Assembly: GCF_024763615.1 (NCBI RefSeq)
Contig: NC_077222.1
Location: forward strand, 5,394,001 to 5,458,000
Reading direction: 5' to 3'
Source of the DNA: Phlebotomus papatasi
Taxonomy: Eukaryota > Arthropoda > Insecta > Diptera > Psychodidae
Length of the DNA stretch: 64,000 nucleotides
Part shown: positions 24,030 through 34,878 of the stretch, piece by piece
How positions within the stretch are numbered: the stretch's first letter is position 1
Layout of the letters: each line of letters opens with the position of its first letter
Made by a program: the position numbers and the translations under genes
Notes under the pieces: generated by a model
What the model saw: the letters and a program-made list of their open reading frames with translations, nothing else
The model's database searches: none
Told to the model about the DNA's origin: nothing

Positions 24030-25158
24030 ATAAGCTGATCTAGGCTTATCATTGTCTTTTTCTTTTTGGAGGGGATTTTGATAATTTTTCCGAGATGTAT
24101 TTCTGGGGCTTCCTCTCAAAGAAAGTTCATTCTTTTAATTAAAAATATTGTATTTTTATTATTTTATCCAAATTCAGAGCTGAAAACTGGAAGAAAAGCA
24201 TGAAAATCAATAAATTTACCTTCAAATTTAGATGATTCATAGAGCGATCATTCTAACGCTGTTTACTTGATTTTTTTCCTACCACTTTTGGAGACTCTCT
24301 TCTCATTGAGATCGTCTGGCAAAAGTGGGCAGGTGAGGAGAACCAGTTCGCCAGAAATGGTCACGATTTTCTTGATTGCTTTTGCTAAATGATGTCATTG
24401 ATTTCATGCAAAACCATCCCACACGCAAAGTTGCTATTGCCTCGGTGTAAAATTCACCAGACGGAGAGATTGCTTTCCGTTTGAGATGCAGATGAACTTT
24501 CCTGGCCAGAAATAGATTGGTATTTTGGGAAGAGCGACAAAAGAACCCTGGAGAAAGTGAATCCCTTCGATGGAATTTTGGAATGGGCTAAAATTAGCTT
24601 TTCTATCGAGTGTATATTCTCCAAAATGCTGAGAAATTTTCTTTGGAAGAATCCTTATCATTTTCCTCTTTTTTTCTTATCAAAATAAACATCCTGTCCA
24701 TCGTGCTTCTGCAAAATTTGCAATTTCTCCTGCAGTATGACAGTTGTGCCCTTCGTGCAAATGCAGCATATGAAATTTAATTGTCTCCTTTTAGCTATTT
24801 TTTCCACCCATCACTTAACAATTACGAATTTAGAAGAAACATGCAATCACGAAATGTATAGAAATAGTTTTTTTTATGCAGAAATCAATAGTTTTTCAGG
24901 TGGATTTTTGCATGAAAGCATTGTTTCTCGAAGCGTAGCCAATGCAGCATATGCATCACGGGCAGCATGTAGCATCTGCCGATGAATGCTTTGCTCTAGA
25001 AAAAAAATCCAATTTTAGAGGATTCTCAGCAATTTCTTTTCTTTTTATGGCTGTGAATGGAGAAGTTTGAAGAAAATCAAGCATTTTATTTGGAGTTTCC
25101 ACTCCACGGAACACCGCAAAGTGCGAGACCGTTAAAATCGCTATATTCATATCGTCAC
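24030..25158. other. Gene-free region upstream of the 2.8-kb TTAA element
   Basis: Reading frames of 64-86 codons occur on both strands, but none shows a recognisable domain and no splice pattern links them. GCAGCATATG occurs at 24763 and 24943; in the MITE copies the same word is part of a palindrome, so these may be worn remnants. Confidence 0.4.
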
Positions 25159-26297
25159 TTAAATCAGCATTTGTCGTAACTTTCTTTTGACAACTTTTCA
25201 GGAAACGAAATTTTCAGTTTAGCTTTATCTTTCTTAAAAATGAGCCCCGAATGCGATACTTTTGAGTCAAAATAACAAAAGTGGCACTAATAAACTGTAA
25301 GTTAACTCGAGAAAATCTTTATAAAATGATTTAAAAGCTGAGATATTGAGATATATGTTCGATGAAACACAATAAAATTTTATCGTAAGTTCCATCGTTT
25401 ATAATAAAGCCGTAATTTCCAATGTATGGAGATCTTGGAAGTTAGAACAATTTTCAAAAACACATTAGAGGAAAGTACTCTAGGTTGGACCACAAATATG
25501 AAGTTCAAACTTGATGAATTTTTTCTGAGAAAATCGAAAATGAATCCCAATTTTCATTACACCGAAAAAATCTTTAGTTTATTGAGATCCCATGCTTATA
25601 TCATTTACCATTCAAAATCCCTTAGTTTCTTTTTATGAGGCAAATAAAAATACTACGTCGATTTGGTCCAAGGCATGGTACAATTTTTGCCTTCGAATGC
25701 GACGGTACATGCCTTTGAATCTAGAATTTTCTCGGAAAATATTTCTATCGAAACACTAAACAATGTATTGTTAATTAGCCTGAGGTCTAATACACTCACT
25801 GAAACTATTACTACAGAGAAAAACGCTAACAAGAAGAATCTTTTCCAATTTTTTTGAAATACTGCTATTCCAATAGGAATAAATTGTTGGAAAAGCCATA
25901 TTGTCGATATGACAACCCTAAAATACGACTGTAAAAAGAAAAGGGTGATACTTCATGCCATTTTGAAGTCAATAAACTGAGGTTATTTTGTTTCCGGAAA
26001 CAAATAAAAACAACATTTTGAAAATTGTTTCTTAAATGATATCAATCCAAATGTCTTGCCTTTCTGTGATCCTGCAAGATCACCATGGTGAGCAATGAAA
26101 TAACTCTAGCCACGTACCGATTTGAAGACTTTTAAACATCTTCATCGGATCATCATTTCCAGACTCTCAAAAAGACAACACATTAAACTATCACCATTCC
26201 GATTGGGATGAAATAAAAATAAAGCTACAAAATTTGCTATTTTCCTCACGATACAAGAATAATCCTACTTTTAATTAAGTACATATATACGATGCAT

Positions 26298-26594
26298 TTA
26301 GTCAACAGCGTTGGTGAATTTATTTGCTTTACTAATAGAATTCTTGAGGCTTTTTCGAGCGCAATGTGAAGCAAAACATACAAAAATGTGAGGTTGTGAA
26401 ATAACATATGACATATTAAATAGCGGTAGTGTTACTAGATAAGGATTCGAAGGCATGAAATTCTTAAATTCGAAGGCAAGGTATGGGTGGTTTTGCAAGT
26501 TATCTACCACCAAACAAAAATGGTATCCTTCTTGAGAAAAACAATGTTGACGATAATCAACCTTAATTAACCCTTTATCATTCACACTAGTCAC
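26298..26594 (-). pseudogene. Possible jerky/Tigger-type DDE transposase fragment
   Basis: A 98-codon frame contains CLVVDNLQNHP, resembling the DN..HP motif around the second catalytic Asp of DDE_1 transposases. About 25 residues later comes TLPLFNMSYVISQP, resembling the FLPPNTTSLIQP stretch that precedes the third catalytic residue, then RKSL. The expected Asp after QP is His here, so it would be inactive. It starts at an in-frame ATG but has no upstream HTH part. Recognition is by motif only. Confidence 0.35.
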
Positions 26595-27276
26595 GTTTTT
26601 CCAAAAATCATTTTAAATAGGAAAAAAACACATGTAAAATTCTATATTAAAATTAAGCTTTGAGTCCATTTTCAATTTTTTTCTCATAAAAGCATAAAAA
26701 CGAATAACTACTAGACCCTCTATTTTTGGAGGAAACTCGTAATTGATAATAAGCTAACTAATATTTGATAGAAATGTGTAAGTTTTAAAAAAAAAACCAA
26801 AAGAAATTCACAATATTCGAAGGCATGAACGTTCGAATGGAGAGTACTTTCTCCTATATCAATTTTAATAACTCTAGTGACAATGAGTACCTTTATTTCA
26901 CTAAATTAGTCAATTAAACTGTGGTCCTTGTCCCTAAAAGCTTTTATTTCATAAGTTTTATTGAATAAATTTTGTGCGCCACGTCGCTTGTTTTGTTTTG
27001 AATTAATGACAGATGGGTAGGGATTTTTTCTCACTTTTTTTCTCGCTATAATATTGAATTAAAATGATTTCATGTTACACTATTCGCACTGTCTTTCGAT
27101 ATTTGGAAGAGTTCATAAACGTTTTATTCAGAAATTTTGTGATTTTGTTGCAAATTACAAGTCACGCAAGTGAGCAAAAGAAGTTATGGCAAATGCTGAT
27201 TATTGAAAATTTTGTATGGAAATTTGTCGTAACTTCCCCAAAAATGGAAGTTACGACAAATTCTGATAAATTTTTC

Positions 27277-27835
27277 TTAACCTATTCCTTACCATTGTAT
27301 TATACATATACATCATACGCAAATTAAGTGATTTTTGATGATTTATTTCTGGGCAATTTTTATCTGAATTACTGTCGGGAATGGATTTTTAGTAACGTTA
27401 GTTATTCAGTTACTTGACAAAAATAGTACGACAGAGATGAAAATACATTTTGTTATTATTTTCTTGATTCGCAGAAGGTCATGCAAAATTTTTGCACAAA
27501 ATGGCGGACGGAAAATACGACATCCCGTCGAATTTGTTAAAATTGGCCTCTTTCCTTTTTCCTGATTTGAATTCTAGTTGCCAATTGGTGTTCTTGGATA
27601 GTTACTCTATGTACTCTATCTTCTAAAGCAATAGAGTTTGTAATGAATTAATTAATGCACAGAATTTAAATTCAGTGACCGTTAAGACGTGTGTTTGACA
27701 GAGGCTCCCCGCGCCCCCATATGAGATAAAATTTTTTTCTTTTCAAAAAAATCATCTACTAATCTGTAGGAAACTAATCCCAAAATATGAACATTCTGTC
27801 TCAAGTATTTCTGGTACATTGACTGAATGGGTTAA
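27277..27835. mobile_element. TTAA element (TTAACCYATTC ends), copy 1
   Basis: Left end TTAACCTATTCCTTACC, right end GACTGAATGGGTTAA. An inverted copy lies at 48920-49362. Shared interior: TCGGGAATGGATTTTTAGT, TGATTTGAATTCTAG, ACAGAATTTAAATTCAGTGA and CAGAGGCTCCCCGCGCCCCC. The short inverted repeat (TTAACCYATTC) plus TTAA again fits a piggyBac-like non-autonomous element. Confidence 0.75.
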
Positions 27836-28036
27836 TTAAGGGCACTTACGAAAATTTTTGTTTAAAATAATTTTTAATGGGCTTATAAAAGTTTCTTTTT
27901 CTCAATTGAGTTTAATAAACAAAATTACGCCGATTCTAAATATGTAGATATCCCAAAATCGCAAAAATGAAGTTACGACAAATGCTGATTTAACTGACGA
28001 AATTCATATGCTCCATCCGTCGCCGAGTTTTGTCAG

Positions 28037-28115
28037 CCAATCACTGATGAGGAGTGTGATGCATAGGCATGACGTCATGCAGTCTATAAAAGCAGCAGAC
28101 GGTCTACTCATCACA
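28037..28115 (+). promoter_or_regulatory. Promoter of alpha-tubulin copy 2
   Basis: CCAAT at 28037-28041, a CRE-like palindrome TGACGTCA at 28070-28077 (inside GCATGACGTCATGC) and TATAAAAG at 28085-28092. A transcription start is expected near 28110-28120, giving a 5'UTR of about 125 bases. The spacing is textbook for a strong RNA polymerase II promoter; factor binding is inferred. Confidence 0.75.
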
Positions 28116-28240
28116 TCATTTTGTCTCTCTACGCTGAAGTGGCACATAACTGCCGATATCGTGTGAGCGACATTTCTGTGAAATTCCTAAAAATTCTCTT
28201 GTGTTTTTCGTGTTGAACGTGAAAAAAACAACTAATCAAG

Positions 28241-29960
28241 ATGGTGAGTAGATTTTCCTGTGATATTTTGGGGAAAATTGAGGGGATTTGAGTGAGAAAA
28301 TTGGGAGAAAAGTGAAAGTACGCAATGCGACAACGTGGCGTTCGATGAGAAAAAGGGCAATTTCTCCAAAATATTCTTCAGGAACTTTTACGAAATTGAG
28401 AGAAAGTGGAGAGTTGAAGGGATTGAAGGTTTGGGAAGAGTTTTTGGGAGGAGAAATTGTGTTTTTATTGAATGATTTGGGGAGAAAATCAAAGCCACAC
28501 CCGGCTTTGATGACTCATCATGGGACGCCATCTTAGAAAAAAGTCGTTAAAATTGAATATTTCCGGAGTCAAAGGAAATGCTAATAGATTTTTCTCTTTG
28601 TCTTTTGCAGCGTGAGTGTATCTCAGTTCATGTTGGTCAGGCTGGAGTGCAGATCGGCAATGCTTGCTGGGAGTTGTACTGCCTTGAGCACGGAATCCAA
28701 CCGGACGGCCAGATGCCGTCAGACAAGACAGTGGGCGGCGGCGATGACTCCTTCAACACGTTCTTCAGCGAAACCGGGGCCGGCAAGCACGTACCCCGTG
28801 CTGTGTTTGTTGATCTGGAGCCAACTGTGGTGGATGAAGTGCGCACTGGCACCTACCGCCAGCTCTTCCATCCCGAACAATTGATCACGGGCAAGGAAGA
28901 TGCTGCCAACAACTACGCTAGAGGCCACTACACCATTGGCAAGGAGATTGTCGATTTGGTACTCGATCGTATTCGCAAGCTGGCTGATCAGTGCACTGGA
29001 CTGCAGGGCTTCCTCATCTTCCATTCCTTCGGCGGCGGCACCGGCAGTGGCTTCACGTCCCTGCTCATGGAGCGCCTGTCTGTGGACTATGGCAAGAAGT
29101 CCAAGCTGGAATTTGCCATCTACCCAGCCCCGCAGGTGTCCACGGCTGTCGTGGAGCCCTACAACTCCATCCTCACCACCCACACTACCCTCGAGCACTC
29201 GGACTGCGCCTTCATGGTGGACAATGAGGCCATCTACGACATCTGCCGCCGCAATTTGGATATTGAGCGCCCCACCTACACCAATCTCAACAGGCTGATT
29301 GGGCAGATTGTGTCATCCATCACGGCCTCCCTGCGCTTCGATGGTGCCCTCAATGTCGATCTCACTGAGTTCCAGACCAATCTGGTGCCCTACCCACGCA
29401 TCCACTTCCCCCTGGTCACCTACGCGCCAGTGATCAGCGCCGAGAAGGCCTACCACGAGCAGCTGAGCGTGGCTGAGATCACCAATGCCTGCTTCGAGCC
29501 AGCCAACCAGATGGTCAAGTGCGATCCTCGTCACGGCAAGTACATGGCTTGCTGCATGTTGTACCGCGGAGATGTGGTGCCCAAGGATGTCAATGCAGCC
29601 ATCGCCACCATCAAGACCAAGCGCACCATCCAGTTCGTGGACTGGTGTCCAACTGGCTTCAAGGTGGGCATCAACTACCAGCCCCCAACTGTCGTTCCCG
29701 GCGGAGATCTGGCCAAGGTGCAGCGTGCTGTCTGCATGTTGTCCAATACCACGGCCATCGCCGAGGCCTGGGCCAGGCTGGATCACAAGTTCGATCTCAT
29801 GTACGCCAAGCGTGCTTTCGTGCACTGGTACGTAGGCGAGGGCATGGAGGAGGGTGAATTCTCCGAGGCCCGTGAGGATTTGGCTGCCCTCGAGAAGGAC
29901 TACGAGGAAGTTGGCATGGATTCCGGCGAGGGAGAGAATGAGGGAGCTGAGGAGTACTAA
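28241..29960 (+). CDS. alphaTub84B-like: Alpha-tubulin, copy 2
   Basis: Same 450-aa microtubule subunit as copy 1, residue for residue. Exon 1 is the ATG alone (28241-28243), a 367-bp intron follows (donor GTGAGT, acceptor TTTTGCAG), and exon 2 is 28611-29960. Intron position matches copy 1, but the intron sequences (159 and 367 bp) look unrelated. Within exon 2 only about four nucleotide differences from copy 1 were found over the first 1.3 kb, all silent, then about five in the last nine codons. Compared with copy 1, this gene has a clear TATA/CRE/CCAAT promoter. Its 3' end is convergent with NHLRC2, and the region just past its stop is duplicated beside the NHLRC2 stop codon. Confidence 0.97.
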
Positions 29961-29992
29961 AAATCTCCGGTTCAGTGTTACTGACCAGTTGA

Positions 29993-30069
29993 GCTCTCCG
30001 AAATCTCAGATTTCCAAAAATAAAAAAAAACCAAAATATAAAAAAAATCTTTTATTTCTTGCAAATGCT
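29993..30069. repeat. 77-bp direct repeat of the tubulin 3' end, copy 1
   Basis: Lies 33-109 bases after the alpha-tubulin stop. It contains AATAAA on the plus strand (30019-30024) for tubulin and AATAAA on the minus strand (30051-30056). It matches 32571-32649 almost base for base (CTCTCCGAAATCTCAGATTT, CTTTTATTTCTTGCAAATGC); the differences lie in the A-rich middle. Confidence 0.85.
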
Positions 30070-30109
30070 TTTTTTCACATCCTTTCTTTCTCAAATTTAT
30101 TGCATATAG

Positions 30110-30349
30110 GGTAAGTGTACCAAATTCCGGCCAGCTTGCAATTCCGGCCACCTTTTTTGTTCCTCGAATTTCCATGAACTTTTAGATTTTACATACTCTA
30201 GAGATTATACAATGCAAAAGAATAACAAAAAATGTAGCTTCGGCAAACGAGATGACGTGAAAAAGATATTGGAAGAATTCCCGAAGGGCAAGGAACTATC
30301 TATGAGAATGAAGGTGTCCGAAATAGGGCACCAAAGCTATGTCTATATT
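30110..30349. mobile_element. GGGTAAGTGTG element, one half
   Basis: Starts with the same terminal sequence (GGGTAAGTGT.CCAAATT) as the complete element at 59943-60370 and matches its right-hand 230 bases in inverse orientation, including TAGCTTCGGCAAACGAGATG and TCCCGAAGGGCAAGGAACTA. The remainder is replaced by the long repeat that begins near 30350. Confidence 0.75.
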
Positions 30350-32147
30350 AGGTGAGATTCTTAATAATCCTAACAAAATTTCATGTCGTCCGATCGCGCT
30401 CAAACTTGGCCAAAATGTGTTTCGCCACTTCCTGATCACGAATATATGGGAGGCTAAGTTACGTTCCCGGCCGGCCGTCCGGCAGTCCGTCCGTCCGGCT
30501 GCTCTTTGGAGCTTAATAGCTCCTAAACTAAAAGAGATATCGACTTGCGGTTTTCGACAAAGGTTATATATCGTATGAAAATTGCAACTTGGTGCATTGA
30601 CCCCCATCCCTCCTTCCGCCATTTTGAATACCCCCTTTTTTGTTTTCTCAATAGCTCCGCCCCTATGACATCGATCGGGCTCAAATTTTGGTATGTTATA
30701 GCTGGGCCTTAGAGCTTTCCATCAATACTAAACTTAAGGTCCCCCGACCCCCCTGACCCGAGCTATAAGGGTCCAAAAAAAATTTCTTAAAATGGCCATA
30801 ACTCCGGTTCTAATTATCAGAATTTAAAAAATGAGGGCTTTTTGGAAAGCTCTCGTGAAATGCCACTTCCTCTTCTAACATCTCAAGTTCGTAAAACTAC
30901 CGCTAGGGGCGCTATTTTTAAAAAGAAGATTTTTCAATTTTATAAGTTACATAACTTAAAATTCCTTTATGCAATCGGGCTGAAATTTTAGTGTGTTGTA
31001 CCCGTTGATTATACCTATCAAACAAAAAAATACTTAAGTCGATCCATAAACCCTGACCCGAGCTATAAGGGGTCAAATTTCGAATATTGACCGGCCTCTA
31101 TCTCCGGTTCTAATTAACATAGCGGCCCAAATTTTACCTTTTTGGTTTCGTTTCGATGAACACTTTCAGATGGAAGTTCAAAAAGTCATCAGAGGTGGCG
31201 CTGCGATAGCGTCAAAATTCAAACTCATTTTTCTAAAAAAAACGGCGATGTGCAAGTTAATGAAATTTTAGAGTGTTGTAGTCCAGTCTAGGACGTTTCC
31301 AAAATGTGGCGTAAGTGCGCTGTGGTTTCAATAGAACCGGAGATATGAGGGGTCAAAATTCACGAAATTCAAAAAATCATATCTCCGGTTCTATGTGACC
31401 GATTTTGATGGGTGAGGGCTTAAACGAAAGATCTCACCAAATGCTACAACTTTCTAGAACATTTAAACTTCGTGGGACCAACGCCAGGGGCGCCATAGTC
31501 TAAAAACCAATTTCAATATCACATAACCTCAATTATCTCGACTGTCGCTGAACCGATTTTGATGATTACTTCGACATAATTGTAGAGGACATTTGTGTCT
31601 ACATTTCGTCCATACAGCATTTTTCGATCAGATAATGCGATCTGTCCGATTTTGTCGTTTAAGTGTGAAAAAATTGATTTTTCCCATAATAACGCTTTGA
31701 GACCACTCAGATGCCAATTTGACTACTTCTTCTCGACCAAGACACTTAAAATAGGGTTTTAAATGGAAAGTCTCACAAAATACAACAGTTCTTTGATATA
31801 GTTGAAGTTCATCAAATGAACACTTGGGACGATCTGGTCGAAAAACGAGTTAAGAAACAAAAAACCTCGCTTATCTTGGCTTCTGATTAATCGATGAGAT
31901 CAAGTTCTACGGCAAAATTATAGAGAACATTCTGGTCTACATTTCACCCATATCTCACTTTTCTGTCACTCCATCCAAATCTTTGATATTTTAGTTTAAA
32001 TACAAAATTTGTATAATTTCATGAATTTGATTCAAGATAACTGAATGGTGTCCCCCAACTTCAGCTCTAAATCGGATTTGCATGCACTCCGAGTTAGCTC
32101 ACGTTAAGAATCTCACCTACATAAGCCGGTTAGGATTATCTGTCCCT
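30350..32147. repeat. Long non-coding repeat FF, copy 1
   Basis: About 1.7 kb shared in inverse orientation with 46312-48700. AGGTGAGATTCTTAA at 30350 and TTAAGAATCTCACCT at 32104-32118 look like inverted ends of the element. The interior is a chain of recurring phrases: TCTCCGGTTCTA or its complement at least five times, and GACCCGAGCTATAAGGG twice. No long reading frame survives in either copy. The class is not recognised. Confidence 0.6.
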
Positions 32148-32151
32148 TTTT

Positions 32152-32423
32152 TATTATTACAAATCTTACAAATATATTCAAGTTGTTTATCCTTCAAAAA
32201 TAACAGAGCAAACGAGTAAACTAGTCGTCTGGAAAATTTGGTGCTTTTTTACCTTTAAGGACGATTGGGTCTGGGTCATATATGACCCATAGTTTTCCAG
32301 GACTCCTAGGGATGGGAAAATTTCTTTTTAACTGTAAATCTCTTATTTAGGCTAAAATATCAAGGGAAACTTGATTTCGTTGAATTTCGCTCAGCGGAAA
32401 GCTTCTCGTCCTTAAAGGGTTAA
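32152..32423. mobile_element. Truncated family-3/piggyBac-like end (GGGTCATATATGACCC)
   Basis: Reading inward from TTAACCCTTTAAGGACGAGA (minus strand, 32423 leftward) it matches 36578-37062 without the 36586-36814 insert. It carries the palindrome GGGTCATATATGACCC at 32273-32288. It has an uninterrupted CCCTTTAAGGACGA terminus, so it is the empty-site version of the 36.6-kb element. Confidence 0.75.
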
Positions 32424-32570
32424 AGTACAAAAGAATGAGACTGATGTATGCGAAACATGTGAGAAAGAAAGAGATGTGAATTTAAATTTCACGAAATTTT
32501 CCTGACTTAAAAGGTGTGCTGGAGCAATTAAAAAACGATTAAACTATAATTCTTGAGGTTTTGCAGTTTG
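32424..32570. repeat. Copy of the 22755-22905 segment
   Basis: About 147 bases nearly identical to 22755-22905 (AAGTACAAAAGAATGAGACT, GAAATTTTCCTGAC, TTAAAAAACGATTAAACTAT). Similarity stops exactly where the tubulin-3'-end copy starts. Confidence 0.8.
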
Positions 32571-32649
32571 GCTCTCCGAAATCTCAGATTTCCAAAAATA
32601 AAAAAAAAAACACAGTAATAAAAAAAATCTTTTATTTCTTGCAAATGCT
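32571..32649. repeat. 79-bp direct repeat of the tubulin 3' end, copy 2
   Basis: Matches 29993-30069. It ends at 32649, inside the NHLRC2 stop codon (32648-32650), and supplies the NHLRC2 poly(A) signal (minus-strand AATAAA at 32631-32636). Confidence 0.85.
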
Positions 32650-34872
32650 AAACTTTGACCATGTTTTCGTCAATCTTCACGAGAACATCCTCAATGATGC
32701 AGTCCAGTCCGTCTGTGTCGTAGGTCACGGGAAAGGCCACTGAGAATGAACGGGGGAAGCACAGGCTCCTCACGCAGAGGGCCAACTTGAAGTGGACACT
32801 GAAGGTGTCCGCTTGAAGCTTGAAATTCGCCGGAGGCACTGTGATATCAATGTCCACTGTCTGACCACGTTTTACTGAGCCATTTTGCTGGTTCACGTAC
32901 CAGGAATCATTGGGCAGATAGACATTCCATTTCTGTGGTGCTTCCTCCGTAAATCCAATATCCTCCAAATTCAGATTGATTGACAGCCTGATTTTCCCTC
33001 CCAGGGGCTTTAGGACGAGTTTCCCGAACTGCAATGGAGTTCCTGGATGCTTGAGTGCGTCATTTCCTGTTGCATTGAATGAAATGGAGAGAGGCTTGAC
33101 CTCTAGCGTTGAGAGGGAGAGAATCTCAATTGAGTGGTTATTTGTGTCAGCTATGAAAAGTTGCGTCCCACTGGGATTGACACAGAGTCCGCCGGGTTCA
33201 TTGAAGGAGTGCCCCTTGGTCTCCAGGGTGGTCACTGTTTGGCCCAAGGGATCAATTCGTTTGATTTTGTGGTTATAGGTATCAGCCACGTAGACCAATC
33301 TCTCTCTAGGGTTATAGGTCACTCCCAAGGGATGCTGTAACTTGGCCAGGACATTTTTTCCATCAATGTCACCGAAAGCAAAGAGATTCTGTGGATTTCT
33401 CTCTCCTCCCACGACCCCAGACACCTTTCCGTCGCTTAGTGACAGCTTCCTGACGCACGAACTTTCGCTATCGGCCACAAAGAGCTCCTTGGAATCCCTG
33501 GCCACTGCCAATCCCGAAGGTTGGGCAAATGAGGCATTTGTCGGATAGGCATTGTTCCTATTCTCCTCATTGCCATTCCCAGCAATCATGGCGCATGATT
33601 TGGCTGAGCACTTCCGGAATTTCCACCAGATTAGATCATCAATGAAGTATGCCCAGATCTGATGGGTTCCCGCCATGGCAATCAACAGGAGAACCTTCTC
33701 AGGGATGGCACTCTCATCCATATGGAAGGACATGTCCATATCCTTCGTCCTGTACACAGCAACATCCCACGGCGAAGAGATTTCTTGCTCAGGTCCTGCC
33801 TTCCCGCCAACCCTGTCATTTCCCTGCTTCCCCGTCCCAACCACCGTTTCCACCATCCTGGCCTTCAGATCAATCTTCCTGATGGCATGATTCTCAGTGT
33901 CAGCCACGAAAATCGTATCGCTGTCCAGGAAGACGAGCCCTTGAGGCGAATCAAATCTACACACTTTAAAATTCCCATCGACAAATCCCGGACTCTTCCC
34001 GCCAATCTTCTGCAGTACCTCTCCCTGAGCATTCATCACGATCACCCTGTGATTCCCAGAATCCGATATGGCATACAACTCAGCAATGTCCTCACTGTCA
34101 CTGACCTTGGAGCAGACAATCTTCCCCGGAAACTTCAAATTGGACTTCATCAGGAGGTCCGTGGAGGGCTTTATGGGAAGACTCTGACCAGAAATGGCAC
34201 CCTGATCCTTGTAAAACATCACAGCGGACCGGATATACTTCACCAGGAGACTAAAATGCCCCTCTCCCATCAACACAAACAACGGATTTCCCTTTGGACC
34301 AAGCACCACAAGAGTTGGCCAACACTGAACATTCAACTCATTCCACATGCTAGAATTCACATCATTGACCACGGGATGGGTGATATTGTATCGCTGAACA
34401 GCCGACAGGATATTAGCTGAATCCTTTTCATTGTCAAACTTTGCACTGTGCACTCCAATCACCACCAAACCATCCTCCACGCTAAACATCTCCTCGAGCT
34501 TCTTGAGATCCGGCAGGATGTGCATGCAATTGATGCAGCAGTAAGTGAAGAAATCCAGCACCACAATCTTCCCCTGCAGAGTCTCACTCAGCGTCAGTGG
34601 ATCTTCCACGTTGAACCAATCGAGATCTAACCCAAATAAACATTTCATCATAAATACTCTAAATATTCCAAATACCTTCAGTCTTCCAACTACTCACCAT
34701 CCTTAAAGTCCCCAATTGGCTGATGACTCTCATCTGCTTTACGCAGGTAGGCCTTGAGAAGTTCCTCCTCCTCCTCCGGACTCTGAGCGGCCTTCAGCTC
34801 ATGACGCAGGCGATTGCAATTGTAAGCCAGCAAATCTAGCATTTCAACCTGTTCAGCTTCCTCCACGCTCAT
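32648..34872 (-). CDS. NHLRC2: NHL repeat-containing protein 2 (NHLRC2)
   Basis: Cytosolic protein with an N-terminal thioredoxin-like domain and a C-terminal NHL beta-propeller, linked in vertebrates to cell survival and cytoskeletal organisation; its substrate is unknown. Exon 1 is 34698-34872 and exon 2 is 32648-34626 (phase 1, donor GTGAGTA), 717 aa against about 726 in mammals. The acidic helical N-terminus (residues 1-55) is followed by LDWFNVEDPL and the redox-like motif C88-C89-I-N-C92 in LDFFTYCCINCMHILPDLKK. NHL repeats are visible as S/A-D-x-x-NH-x-I/V patterns: SDSGNHRVIV, ADTENHAIRKID, ADSESSCVRKL, ADTYNHKIKRID and ADTNNHSIEIL. A beta-rich C-terminal domain closes the protein. 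The start is the ATG at 34872; an in-frame GTG at 34878 is not a start. It is convergent with alpha-tubulin 2, and its 3' end abuts the duplicated tubulin terminator. Confidence 0.95.
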
Positions 34873-34878
34873 GGTCAC

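Larger units (their letters stand above)
25159..27993. mobile_element. 2.8-kb TTAA-flanked element beside the alpha-tubulin 2 promoter
   Basis: Left end TTAAATCAGCATTTGTCGTA (plus ACTT); right end, reverse-complemented, the same 24 bases. Degenerate copies of the end occur inside at 27167-27270 (GAAGTTATGGCAAATGCTGA, GTCGTAACTTCC, GGAAGTTACGACAAATTCTG), so the structure may be compound. It contains a 559-bp TTAA element (27277-27835) and a possible transposase relic (26298-26594). Its right end is only about 90 bases from the TATA box of alpha-tubulin copy 2. Confidence 0.65.

Noticed and set aside
33662..34420. 252-codon antisense frame in NHLRC2
   Set aside because: Shadow of the NHL-repeat coding strand; composition is H/R/S/P-rich and matches no family.
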